The notes below the pieces were generated by a model that was not told the DNA's origin, searched no databases, and saw only the letters and a list, made by a program, of their open reading frames with translations. 64,000 nucleotides of DNA from Bacteroidia bacterium (GTDB lineage Bacteria; Bacteroidota; Bacteroidia; B-17B0; Aurantibacillaceae), in the NCBI GenBank assembly GCA_020846025.1, contig JADLER010000128.1:1-64000 (forward strand). Direction: 5' to 3'. Made by a program: the position numbers and the translations under genes. Positions 25,642 to 34,280 of the stretch are shown piece by piece; positions within the stretch are counted from its first letter, which is position 1, and each line of letters begins with the position of its first letter.

Positions 25642-27382
25642 TTAATGTTTTGGTATTAATTTTCTTAATTAATTCATCAGTAGAAATTCCACTCTCTTTA
25701 GCTATTTTCCAATAATTTAATGCTTCATCTACTTTCCCTAACTTAAATAATACATCGCCATAGTGTTCAGCAATACTTCCTTTATTACTTAGTTTAACCG
25801 CTCTTGATAACCATTGCTCAGCTTCAGCATATTTTGCTTGTTGAAATAATATCCAACCATAGGTGTCAATAAAATTCACATTATTGGGCTTAAGTTCATT
25901 ACTTCTTCTCGAGAATTTTTCTGCTTTATCTAAATACTCTTTTCTTAATGACAAATAATACGCGTAATTATTAAGTACCATGGCGTTATCTGGATTTATT
26001 TTTAAAGCATCATCAAATGCTTTATCAGAATTTGCATAATCTTTATTAGCATTATAACAGTCGCCTAATGTTGTAAAAAAACTAAGTAAAAGGGCGTTAT
26101 TACCATACACAAACTCCACACCATTATTTAAAGACTCTATGGCTTTAGAATAATTCTTTAAAGCAGAATTTGCTAATCCATTAAAAAAATACGGTAAAGG
26201 TTGATTTGGAAATAACTCCATCGCTTCGGTAGAGTTTTCATCTAATAATTTATGTTCACCTAACTCTGACTCCACAAGCATTAACTGACGCCAGATTTCA
26301 AAATTACCTTTATCAATCTTAATTGCTTTTTGATATTCAATGTGAGCTTCATGTAATTGGTTATCTCTATAATAAAAATCACCTTTTAATCCATGAATCT
26401 CCGATGCATCGGGTGATGTGTGTAATGCTATATCAAATAATTGAAATGCCTGAGTTTTCATCGTCGAATCATTTTCAGACAACTCATAATAAGATGCTAA
26501 TATTTTTGCTTTGGTTTCTGTTTCTAAATCCTGACTAGAAAAAGCTATTTTAATCTCATTAAAAAAATTGATTTGGTCGTTTTTTAATTTATAATAATCT
26601 GCAAGTGCTAAATGAATCATAGGATTATTGGGATCCTTTTGCAAAGCAGTTTGATAAATTGAAAATGCTTTCTCTAACTGTTTAGTATTTTGATAAAACT
26701 CAGCCAAAAAAGTATAATATCTTATCTCTTGTGGATAATTATCAATTAATTTTTTAAGTTCAAGTTCTGCTTCTTCGTTCTTATTAGTTTGTTGTAATAG
26801 CTTTATTTTATTTAATATAACCATTTCACTTTTACCAAACTTGTTTTCCATCTCATCAAATACCTTAAAGGCCTTCTCAATATTACCTAGATAAACATAT
26901 TGCTCTGCTAGTCCTTGAAAAAACTCAATTCTATATGGAAAATTTTTAATTAAACGATTATACACATCTACTGCCTGAGCATATTGCCTTTTATTATTCA
27001 AACAATCAATATATAATATTTGATACCATTCATTTTGGGAATTAATTGTTGCACATTCTTTAGCATACTTTAATGCATCATCTAACATACCAATGTGGCG
27101 ATATAAACTTCCTAACTCATACTTTACTGCTGCTGAATTTGGATCAAGTATTAAACATTCTTTAAATAAACGTTCAGCTACTTCCAAATTACCTTTCATT
27201 CGCTCTCTACATCCATCAATAAAATAAAAGGTAAATTTTAATTGATCGCTTTCAGAAATGTGCTTGGATTTTGAATTTGATTCGGTATGACCTGAGGCTG
27301 TTTGTTTTTTTAACTTACACGATACTAACACAACTAATAAAATTAGTTGTACTACCAAAACGATATATCTTTTTCCTCTCAA
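25634..27382 (-). CDS. Tetratricopeptide-repeat lipoprotein
   Basis: 582 residues beginning at a TTG (27382); no ATG occurs before the mature protein, and the signal with lipobox (LVVLVSCKL, Cys about residue 22) needs this start. The rest is a chain of TPR units, for instance AAVKYELGSLYRHIGMLDDA, NPMIHLALADYYKL, and NPDNAMVLNNYAYYLSLRKE near the C-terminus. It should sit in the outer membrane facing the periplasm and act as a protein-interaction scaffold. Second gene of the nucleotidyltransferase block, 19 bp from the first gene. Confidence 0.9.
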   Translation of the reverse strand: MRGKRYIVLVVQLILLVVLVSCKLKKQTASGHTESNSKSKHISESDQLKFTFYFIDGCRERMKGNLEVAERLFKECLILDPNSAAVKYELGSLYRHIGMLDDALKYAKECATINSQNEWYQILYIDCLNNKRQYAQAVDVYNRLIKNFPYRIEFFQGLAEQYVYLGNIEKAFKVFDEMENKFGKSEMVILNKIKLLQQTNKNEEAELELKKLIDNYPQEIRYYTFLAEFYQNTKQLEKAFSIYQTALQKDPNNPMIHLALADYYKLKNDQINFFNEIKIAFSSQDLETETKAKILASYYELSENDSTMKTQAFQLFDIALHTSPDASEIHGLKGDFYYRDNQLHEAHIEYQKAIKIDKGNFEIWRQLMLVESELGEHKLLDENSTEAMELFPNQPLPYFFNGLANSALKNYSKAIESLNNGVEFVYGNNALLLSFFTTLGDCYNANKDYANSDKAFDDALKINPDNAMVLNNYAYYLSLRKEYLDKAEKFSRRSNELKPNNVNFIDTYGWILFQQAKYAEAEQWLSRAVKLSNKGSIAEHYGDVLFKLGKVDEALNYWKIAKESGISTDELIKKINTKTLNE

Positions 27383-27401
27383 TTATTATTCTTGGAAACT
27401 A

Positions 27402-28412
27402 TTAATTTAATACAGTTGTATAATCACTCATGCTTACATCTAAAGCTTTTCCTTTTATTTCAGCGCCTTCGCCAATCATACTGTTGGTTAATACCACCGA
27501 ACTTAATTTGGTATTAGGTTGCACAATGGTGTTTTTAATAACTGTATCTGTAATTTTACAACCACTTCCAATAGAGGTATGAGGTCCAACAATAGCATTT
27601 TTTATTTCAACATTATCGCCAATAAAGCAAGGTTCAATAATAACGCTATTTTCTGTTACAATATTTTTTCCTTTTAAGGAAGCTTTTCCTTTCTCAAATT
27701 CAAGCACGCGCTGGTTGGTATAAACTGTGGCATCTTTATTACCACAATCCAACCACTCCGTTACCTTTCCGGGCGTGAAAGCTATTCCTTTTTGTTTCAT
27801 ATTTTCTAAGGCATTAGTAAGTTGATACTCGCCTTTTTCTTTTATATCGTTATCTAATAAATATTGTAATTCTTTTTTGAGATTATCACCATCTTTAAAA
27901 TAATAAATACCAATAATTGCTAAATTACTTACAAAGGTTTCGGGTTTTTCTACAAAATCAGTTATAACTCCTGCCTCATTTACCTTTACAACTCCAAACT
28001 GGCGTGGATCCTCAATGCCTTGTACCCAAATCACACCTTCTTGGTTTGTGTCCATTACAAAATCCGCTTTAAATAAAGTATCAGCAAATGCCACTACTGT
28101 TTTTCCAGTGATGCTATCTTTAGCACACATAATTGCATGCGCAGTTCCTAATGCTTTATCTTGATAACAGATAGTACCCTTTGCCCCTTGCGACTGGGCA
28201 ATTTTTACTAAATTATCTTCTACTTCCTTTCCAAAATCAGGGCCAATAATAAATGCAATTTCATCTACCTTTTCGCCACATACTTTAGTAATGTCTTCTA
28301 CTAAGCGTTGCACAATAGGTTTTCCGGCTACATTAATTAATGGTTTTGGAACTGTAAGTGTATGCGGGCGCATTCTTTTTCCTTTTCCCGCCATTGGTAT
28401 AATAATTTTCAT
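27402..28412 (-). CDS. Sugar-phosphate nucleotidyltransferase with left-handed beta-helix tail
   Basis: 336 residues. The N-terminus MKIIIPMAGKGKRMRPHT with PKPLINVAGKPIVQRLV is the nucleotidyltransferase signature (GxGxRxxP...K), and CYQDKALGTAHAIMCAKD carries the nucleotide/sugar contacts. The C-terminal 90 residues have hexapeptide-type turns (GDNVEIKNAIVGPHTSIGSG, ITDTVIKNTIVQ) of a left-handed beta helix. It transfers a nucleotidyl group to a sugar-1-phosphate, GlmU/RmlA/RffH-like; exact sugar unknown. It heads an operon with the TPR, DUF4292 and EnvC-like genes, which ties it to envelope glycan supply. Confidence 0.9.
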   Translation of the reverse strand: MKIIIPMAGKGKRMRPHTLTVPKPLINVAGKPIVQRLVEDITKVCGEKVDEIAFIIGPDFGKEVEDNLVKIAQSQGAKGTICYQDKALGTAHAIMCAKDSITGKTVVAFADTLFKADFVMDTNQEGVIWVQGIEDPRQFGVVKVNEAGVITDFVEKPETFVSNLAIIGIYYFKDGDNLKKELQYLLDNDIKEKGEYQLTNALENMKQKGIAFTPGKVTEWLDCGNKDATVYTNQRVLEFEKGKASLKGKNIVTENSVIIEPCFIGDNVEIKNAIVGPHTSIGSGCKITDTVIKNTIVQPNTKLSSVVLTNSMIGEGAEIKGKALDVSMSDYTTVLN

Positions 28413-28532
28413 AGAGCTATCATTAAAGTTTTAAAATCACAAAAAATATAGGGTTAAAATACAGACTTTTTGCTAAATACAAGGCTAAGCCGAGTGTTAA
28501 ATTAACACAAAGTAATTAACAGTAAAAAGATG

Positions 28533-29321
28533 TTATAAGTTAGCTGTTCTTCCACCATCTACTGGTAAATTAATGCCATTAATGTAAGAAGCTGCAGGCG
28601 ATGCAAGAAATGCCACCGCATTGGCAACCTCTGAAGCTTCAGCAAATCTTCCCATCGGAATTTCTGCTAGCATTTCATCTGAAATTAAACTAACAGAATG
28701 CCCTGATTTGATAGCCTTATTTTCAATAATACTTTTTAACCGAACTGTAGAAGTTGCACCAGGCAATACATTATTTACAGTAATATTAAATTTACCTAAC
28801 TCATTTGCTAATGTTTTAGCCCAGTTACCAACGGCAGCCCGAATCGTGTTAGAAACTCCTAAATTTGGTAAAGGCGCTTTTACAGAAGTAGAAATAATAT
28901 TAATAATTCGACCATATTTAGCATTTTTCATACTCTCTAAGCAGGCTTGCACTAAAATATGATTACATATTAAATGATTATTAAATGCCGATGTAAACTC
29001 TTCTATTTTTGCTAAATGTGCCGGGCCTGCTGCTGGGCCACCAGTATTATTTACAAGTATATGAACAATTGGCTGACGTTGTAAATAAGCCTCTATAATT
29101 TGTTTTAATTCATTTGGCTTACTAAAATCTACACATAAATACGAATGTAATTGACCCGATGAAGTATTCAACTCCTGCTTTACCGCTTTTAAACTCTCTT
29201 CATTACGAGCTACTAATGTTACATGAGCCCCCATATTTGCTAACTCAATAGCTACAGCCTTTCCAATACCCTGTGTACTACCACATACAATGGCTTGCTT
29301 ATTTTTTAAATCTAAATTCAT
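28533..29321 (-). CDS. SDR-fold oxidoreductase-like protein with altered active site
   Basis: 262 residues. The cofactor motif GSTQGIGKA (14-22) and NNTGG (91-95) are those of a short-chain dehydrogenase/reductase related to FabG. The catalytic YxxxK, however, is replaced: the aligned segment GVSNTIRAAVGNWAKTLA has Ser157 where Tyr is expected and Arg161 where Lys is expected. The C-terminal AVAFLASPAASYINGINLPVDGG is normal. This matches a known divergent FabG-like subgroup without an exact active-site match. Whether it still reduces a substrate is unknown. It stands alone, with 120 bp to the downstream nucleotidyltransferase. Confidence 0.85.
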   Translation of the reverse strand: MNLDLKNKQAIVCGSTQGIGKAVAIELANMGAHVTLVARNEESLKAVKQELNTSSGQLHSYLCVDFSKPNELKQIIEAYLQRQPIVHILVNNTGGPAAGPAHLAKIEEFTSAFNNHLICNHILVQACLESMKNAKYGRIINIISTSVKAPLPNLGVSNTIRAAVGNWAKTLANELGKFNITVNNVLPGATSTVRLKSIIENKAIKSGHSVSLISDEMLAEIPMGRFAEASEVANAVAFLASPAASYINGINLPVDGGRTANL

Positions 29322-29377
29322 ACCGTTTTAATTAAAACACGAATATACAAATTTGATTTAAGACTATTTTATCAGTG

Positions 29378-29815
29378 CTAATTATAAAATAAGTCGAAAC
29401 TAGAGTTAGCAATTTTTATGGTTGCCGATTGTTCTTTTAATAAAACTTTATAGGGTTTTAAATCAAATAAAATTTTCACAACAGTCATAGCTTTACACAT
29501 AGAAGGTTCAGCCCAACGTGGCATAAACACTAATTGATTTTGATGATTTATAATGTTATCAGTCATTAACTCTAAATTGCCATTACAACCACCATATACC
29601 ACTGATAACTCTAGGCAGTCATCAATCATTTGGGCATTTCTTACTTCACACACAAAGCCTGAAAAAAGTTCTGGTAATTGTTTTACCTTTTTCACTTCAT
29701 AACAATTGTTGTAATCCACTATTTTACCATTTACTTTAAATTCATTAATATTCTGCCCCATTATTGCAAAGGGAAATAAAAAGTAGATGATTAAATTTTT
29801 AAATAAGAACATCAT
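29378..29815 (-). CDS. Exported hypothetical protein
   Basis: 145 residues. A short signal peptide (FLFKNLIIYFLFPFAIMGQ) precedes a body with five cysteines (NNCYEV, GFVCEV, DDCLEL, YGGCNG, PSMCKA) that might form disulfides in the periplasm. No recognisable family. The start codon overlaps the ybeY stop by 4 bp, so it is the last gene of the DUF4175 - ATPase - ybeY unit and probably translated by coupling. Two adjacent ATG codons (29815 and 29812) are possible starts. Confidence 0.75.
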   Translation of the reverse strand: MMFLFKNLIIYFLFPFAIMGQNINEFKVNGKIVDYNNCYEVKKVKQLPELFSGFVCEVRNAQMIDDCLELSVVYGGCNGNLELMTDNIINHQNQLVFMPRWAEPSMCKAMTVVKILFDLKPYKVLLKEQSATIKIANSSFDLFYN

Positions 29816-30228
29816 TTTTCAATAAACTTGAGTGCCCAGTTTTCTTTTTTACGCATGGTTTCCGATTCTAACTTAGTTTTATCTTTATAACCACACAAAT
29901 GTAAAATACCATGAATCATTACACGGTATAATTCTTCTTGAAATGTTACCTTAAATTTATTAGCGTTTTCTTCTACACGCTCTATACTAATAAAAATATC
30001 GCTATTAATAGTTTTAGATTGGGTATAATCAAAAGTAATAATATCTGTATAGGTATGATGATGGAGGTGTTTAATATTAATTTCTAATAACTCATCATCG
30101 CTACAAAAAATATAATTGATATTACCTAAAACATGTTTCTCCTTTTCGGTAATGGATTTTATCCATTGCTTAATTTTAGTTTTATTCTTTAAATTAAAAT
30201 TAAGACTGAGGTTTGAAAACGTAATCAT
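29812..30228 (-). CDS. ybeY: Endoribonuclease YbeY (rRNA maturation factor)
   Basis: 138 residues. The motif MIHGILHLCGYKDKT (about 110-124) is the YbeY zinc site; INIKHLHHHTYTDIITFDY is the conserved upstream segment. Two His ligands are kept, while the third position of HxxxHxxxxxH is not His (GYKDK instead of GYDH), a form I associate with this phylum. YbeY trims the 3' end of 16S rRNA and takes part in ribosome quality control. It overlaps the ATPase gene by 1 bp. Confidence 0.93.
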   Translation of the reverse strand: MITFSNLSLNFNLKNKTKIKQWIKSITEKEKHVLGNINYIFCSDDELLEINIKHLHHHTYTDIITFDYTQSKTINSDIFISIERVEENANKFKVTFQEELYRVMIHGILHLCGYKDKTKLESETMRKKENWALKFIEK

Positions 30229-30638
30229 TAATTAACATGAAAGGTAAGCATTACCTCATTTCCATTGTTTTTAAACTCAACTTTATCGGCTAGGTTTTTC
30301 ATTAAAAAAACACCTCTACCATGTGGTTTATCTATATTAACCGGATCAGTAGGGTCGGGTAAATTATTATAATCAAAACCCTGTCCTTCATCTGCTACAA
30401 TAAACTTGATGTTTTTTTCTTCCGATTCAAATCCAATTTTTATTTGTTTTTGTGGATTACTTTTATTGCCATGGTATATAGCATTATTTACAGCTTCGGT
30501 AACTGCTATTAAAATATTGCCGTAGCTGTCTTCATTAATATTAAATACATCGCACACATCATCTACCAATCGCTCTACTAATCGAATGTTTTCTGATGAT
30601 GATGGGATATTTATTTTCTCTCCTCTTCCCGGTATCAT
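30228..30638 (-). CDS. Anti-sigma-factor-type ATP-binding protein (RsbW-like HATPase)
   Basis: 136 residues. The GHKL fold is shown by the N-box AVTEAVNNAIYHGNK, the G1 box VADEGQGFDYNNLPD, and HGRGVFLMKNLADKVEF. Such stand-alone HATPase proteins are Ser/Thr kinases or anti-sigma factors (RsbW, SpoIIAB). No partner anti-anti-sigma (STAS) gene is present here, so its target is unknown. The gene overlaps the DUF4175 stop by 4 bp, consistent with one transcript. Confidence 0.9.
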   Translation of the reverse strand: MIPGRGEKINIPSSSENIRLVERLVDDVCDVFNINEDSYGNILIAVTEAVNNAIYHGNKSNPQKQIKIGFESEEKNIKFIVADEGQGFDYNNLPDPTDPVNIDKPHGRGVFLMKNLADKVEFKNNGNEVMLTFHVN

Positions 30639-33600
30639 TTATTCATACTATTAAAATATTCGTTTACTTTTTGTTTATAATAAGGTGTTAAACTTGGTGA
30701 AACCGTATTTAACAACTCCAATTCTTTTTCTTTTAGTCTTTTATACTCTAAAAATTGGCTAGGGTTACTAAAATCTTGATTTTTTGCTTCATTACTTTTC
30801 CGTTGTTCATCTTGTTCACGTTCCCGCTCTGCTTTTTCACTTTCTAAAAGTTTAGTTATTATATCTTGCTGTCTTTTAAGAGTTTCCTGTGTAATTTTTC
30901 GATTAACTAAATCTCGCTCCGTTTCTTCCATCATATCAGCAATGTTTCCGCCAGGGTTTGATCCCCCCTCTTTTTTAATTTTATCCATCATTTGTTGCAT
31001 TTGGCGACGTAAAGCCTCTTGCTGAGCCGCCATTTTGGCTAATTGCTCACTCATACCTTGTCCTTGTTGGCCTGGCATAGAGCCTTGTTGCCCCTGTTGT
31101 CCTACTCCACCTTGTCCGCCTGGTTTTTGTCCACCTGGTTTCTGTCCTGGTTTTTGTCCACCTGGCTTATTAGCTTGTTGTTCTAATTGTTTTTTTAACT
31201 CTTCAATTTGCTGATTTAGACGTTGCTGCATTTGCTTTAAGCTTTGCATACTCGGAGTCCCTTCTCCTGGTTTTTGCCCCGGACTTGGTTTTTGACCTTT
31301 GCCTGGTTTCTTACAACTACCACTACCTGGTTTACCTTGTTTCTGGTCTTTAGCTTGTTTTTGCATCTGTTCCAATGATTCGTTGAGCAATAAAGCTAAA
31401 TTATTTATAGAGGTCATAGAATACTGCATACGCATTTGCGCATTTGATTGCATCCTCTCAGCTAATTCCTCTACTGCTTTACCCATATTCATATTAATTG
31501 CCGAAATTTCGCGATTAACCGTTGCGCTAATCATAGGTTGGCGTTTGCTTAAAGCTAATAAACTATCTTCAATTATCTTAGAGTCATCTTGCAATTTTTT
31601 TTGAGTTTGTGTTACTTTTAAATATTGTGGATTGTCACTTCTTATTTTAGAAAGTTGTCCCATTAAATTTTCTTGAGCAAAAGATAGGTTTAATAAATTT
31701 TCTAAAATTTGGCGAACTGCCTGCATATCTTCATCTTGAGATTCTTGTTGCATGGCATCTAAGGCTTGTTGCATTTGTTGTTGCATTTGCTGCATCCCTT
31801 CTGATGCTTTTTGTTGTGATTGCGATGCTTTCTTTTTATTATTTTGATTTAGTTGATTGGAACTATTTTGCATCTCTTGCGACACCTCTTTTTGCTGTTG
31901 CTCTGTTTTTGGAATTTCATTAGGGCTTTCGAGTGCTGCATTTTTCTCTTGCAGCTCTTTTAAATCTTTTTTTAAATCGTCAAATTGTTTATTGAGTTCG
32001 TTTTGTTTTTGTTCTAATTCTTTTGATGAATTTGATTTTTGTTCTTTATCATTTTTAGCATCTGTTTTTGATGTATCATCATTTTTAGCATCCTTCTCAT
32101 TCGTTTTTTCGTTATCCTTTTCGTTTGGTTTCTCGCTATTTTTATTGCCTTCAGTTTCTTTTTTTAACGCATCTTCTTTTGTTTTTATATCTTGTAATTT
32201 ATCAATGGCTTGTTCTAGTTTTTGTTCTATCTCCATTTGTTTAAAGGCTTCTAAGGTACGATCGAGTTCCTTTTCCATATCTTTATTGGTTAGTTTCAAT
32301 TCTTCTAACTTTTGCTGAACCTGATTTTTATCTAATTTATCCATCAATTTATTTAGCTCATCAAATAGTTTTTTCATTTCGGGCGACATAATATTTTCAA
32401 ATAACTCTTCGAGTTGTTTTTGTTTCTCAAGTAAAGATTCGCTCAATTGTTGATTTTCTTGTTGTTGCTGATTGTTGAGTTGATTTTGTTGTTTATTCTC
32501 GTCTATTTTCGATTTCAACTCATTTTGTTTTTTAATAATCTCTTCTAATTTTTTCTTAGCCTCATAATCAATTTGTTTTTTATCTACTAATTTTCTACTC
32601 AAATCATTTATATCTTTTTGTAAATCTTTAGCTTGCTTAGCATTTTGCTCAAGGTCTTTCTTAATTTCGGAATTTGTTTTATCTGTAGCAGCATTCAATT
32701 CATCCATCGTTGGCGATTTATATTGCATAGTTTGTGTTTTTGCTGATTTTGCACCTATGATGCCATCGTTATCCCAAACTTCAAAATAGTATTCAATTTT
32801 ATCGCCAGGTAATAATTGAAATTTAGACGCATCTAAAAAATAAAAATAAGGTTGAGAAATTTGTTGTTTATCAATTCCCATGGCTTGCTCTCCCGTTTTA
32901 ATTATTGGCTTTCCTAAAGAATCTTGGGTGTAGAGTATGTACTTAAATTGCAATTTAGTAAAGCCATAGTCATCTTTAACAGTTCCAGAGAAATAAATAT
33001 TTTTCGAATTTAATGAATCTACTTTCTCGCTCACATCAATTAAAGGAACTTGGTCTGGAATAACATTAATGGTATAATTAACCGAATCGGGATTTTGTTT
33101 TAAAAAATGATTCATTGTTTTAATACTATATGATGTGCTTTGCATCATTTGTTTAGAAAACAAAAACTCTTTATCTGATTTTTTATTTGCATCAAGTATG
33201 GTATCGGCAAATCTTAAATAAATTTGATCGGTGTTTTTTGTTTGAAACAACCATTGTAGTTTGGTGCCTTGTGGCAATTGTAAATCGCCAATATTAGAAA
33301 CTGTTTCGTTAGCTTTATGTAAATATGCAGGATAGGTTAGCTGAATATCAAAACGCATTAACATAGGTTTTGGTAGCACCAATAATTCGTAAGATTTAGA
33401 ATTATACCCTGCTGCCACAAAAACAAAATTTTGATTTTTTTGAACATTTTTAAATGTATAAGCAAAATTTAATTTATCTGCTTTGTCCATTTTATGTTCA
33501 ATACCATCAACTAATACAAAAACTTCATTTGGTATTTCATTGCCTTTAAGTTTTAATTCCAATTTAAAATCTTGTTGTTGTATGGCTTCTAAATTTTTAT

Positions 33601-34210
33601 TAGTAATTTCAAATTGAAATGGCGCTTGTTTTTCAAAATAAGTTTGATGAAACACCATTCTTTCAGTACCATCGGTAATAATACTTGGTTTAATCAAAAA
33701 AATAAGTACAAATAAAATAATAGGTGGTAACGCATATTTTAAATATTGCTTGTTGTCTTTAAGATTAATTGCCGAAGTAAATGGAATAGGCTTTAACTCT
33801 TCCATTTTTTGATTAATGCTTGCCGTTAATAATTCAACGGACAAAATAGAGCCAGCATTTTTTTGTAATTGTAAAGTATTAAGCAATTTATCATTTATAG
33901 AATTAAAATGTTTACCAACAATATGTGCTGCCTCCTCATAAGAAATCACAGAACCAAGCCTATTTAATTTTAATAAAGGAATGACAATGTATTTAGCTAA
34001 TACAAAAGCGCTGCATGTCATAAACACATAAAATAATATAGTGCGCGCAGTGATACCAAACTCAGCAAAATACTCGGTAATTACAATAAATAAGAATACT
34101 GCTACTAACAACCCTGTAGCATACAACAAGCCTTTAATGAGTTGATTTTTATAATACTTCCGAATAAACTCATCGAGCTTTAGAATAAGTATGTTTTGTG
34201 ATGTATTCAC
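30635..34210 (-). CDS. DUF4175-family membrane-anchored coiled-coil protein
   Basis: 1191 residues from a GTG. Three N-terminal membrane segments (about 24-46, 54-76, 160-175), then an Ig-like periplasmic part (about 190-490), then a very long coiled coil rich in Lys, Gln and Glu, a Gly/Pro/Lys/Gln low-complexity stretch (about 985-1050, repeated GQKPGG units), and a final charged helical region with MMEETERDLVNRKITQETL. This layout is that of DUF4175 proteins, common in Bacteroidota but of unknown function. It starts 70 bp after dxs and leads the ATPase - ybeY - unknown unit. Confidence 0.85.
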   Translation of the reverse strand: MNTSQNILILKLDEFIRKYYKNQLIKGLLYATGLLVAVFLFIVITEYFAEFGITARTILFYVFMTCSAFVLAKYIVIPLLKLNRLGSVISYEEAAHIVGKHFNSINDKLLNTLQLQKNAGSILSVELLTASINQKMEELKPIPFTSAINLKDNKQYLKYALPPIILFVLIFLIKPSIITDGTERMVFHQTYFEKQAPFQFEITNKNLEAIQQQDFKLELKLKGNEIPNEVFVLVDGIEHKMDKADKLNFAYTFKNVQKNQNFVFVAAGYNSKSYELLVLPKPMLMRFDIQLTYPAYLHKANETVSNIGDLQLPQGTKLQWLFQTKNTDQIYLRFADTILDANKKSDKEFLFSKQMMQSTSYSIKTMNHFLKQNPDSVNYTINVIPDQVPLIDVSEKVDSLNSKNIYFSGTVKDDYGFTKLQFKYILYTQDSLGKPIIKTGEQAMGIDKQQISQPYFYFLDASKFQLLPGDKIEYYFEVWDNDGIIGAKSAKTQTMQYKSPTMDELNAATDKTNSEIKKDLEQNAKQAKDLQKDINDLSRKLVDKKQIDYEAKKKLEEIIKKQNELKSKIDENKQQNQLNNQQQQENQQLSESLLEKQKQLEELFENIMSPEMKKLFDELNKLMDKLDKNQVQQKLEELKLTNKDMEKELDRTLEAFKQMEIEQKLEQAIDKLQDIKTKEDALKKETEGNKNSEKPNEKDNEKTNEKDAKNDDTSKTDAKNDKEQKSNSSKELEQKQNELNKQFDDLKKDLKELQEKNAALESPNEIPKTEQQQKEVSQEMQNSSNQLNQNNKKKASQSQQKASEGMQQMQQQMQQALDAMQQESQDEDMQAVRQILENLLNLSFAQENLMGQLSKIRSDNPQYLKVTQTQKKLQDDSKIIEDSLLALSKRQPMISATVNREISAINMNMGKAVEELAERMQSNAQMRMQYSMTSINNLALLLNESLEQMQKQAKDQKQGKPGSGSCKKPGKGQKPSPGQKPGEGTPSMQSLKQMQQRLNQQIEELKKQLEQQANKPGGQKPGQKPGGQKPGGQGGVGQQGQQGSMPGQQGQGMSEQLAKMAAQQEALRRQMQQMMDKIKKEGGSNPGGNIADMMEETERDLVNRKITQETLKRQQDIITKLLESEKAEREREQDEQRKSNEAKNQDFSNPSQFLEYKRLKEKELELLNTVSPSLTPYYKQKVNEYFNSMNK

Positions 34211-34280
34211 TAAATAAGTTAATTACCAAATTTAACGAAAACTTGGGAGGTATAAAACGAAATTTGTGTTAAAGAAGAAA

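Noticed and set aside
29812-30228. YbeY as a broken enzyme because the third zinc His is missing
   Set aside because: I recall the same GYKDK form in other Bacteroidota YbeY proteins, so this seems a lineage variant rather than decay.
31080-31320. Short Gly/Pro/Lys/Gln repeats in the DUF4175 gene as a possible CRISPR-like or recombination repeat
   Set aside because: Units vary, there are no spacers, and the reading frame is kept; it is protein low complexity.
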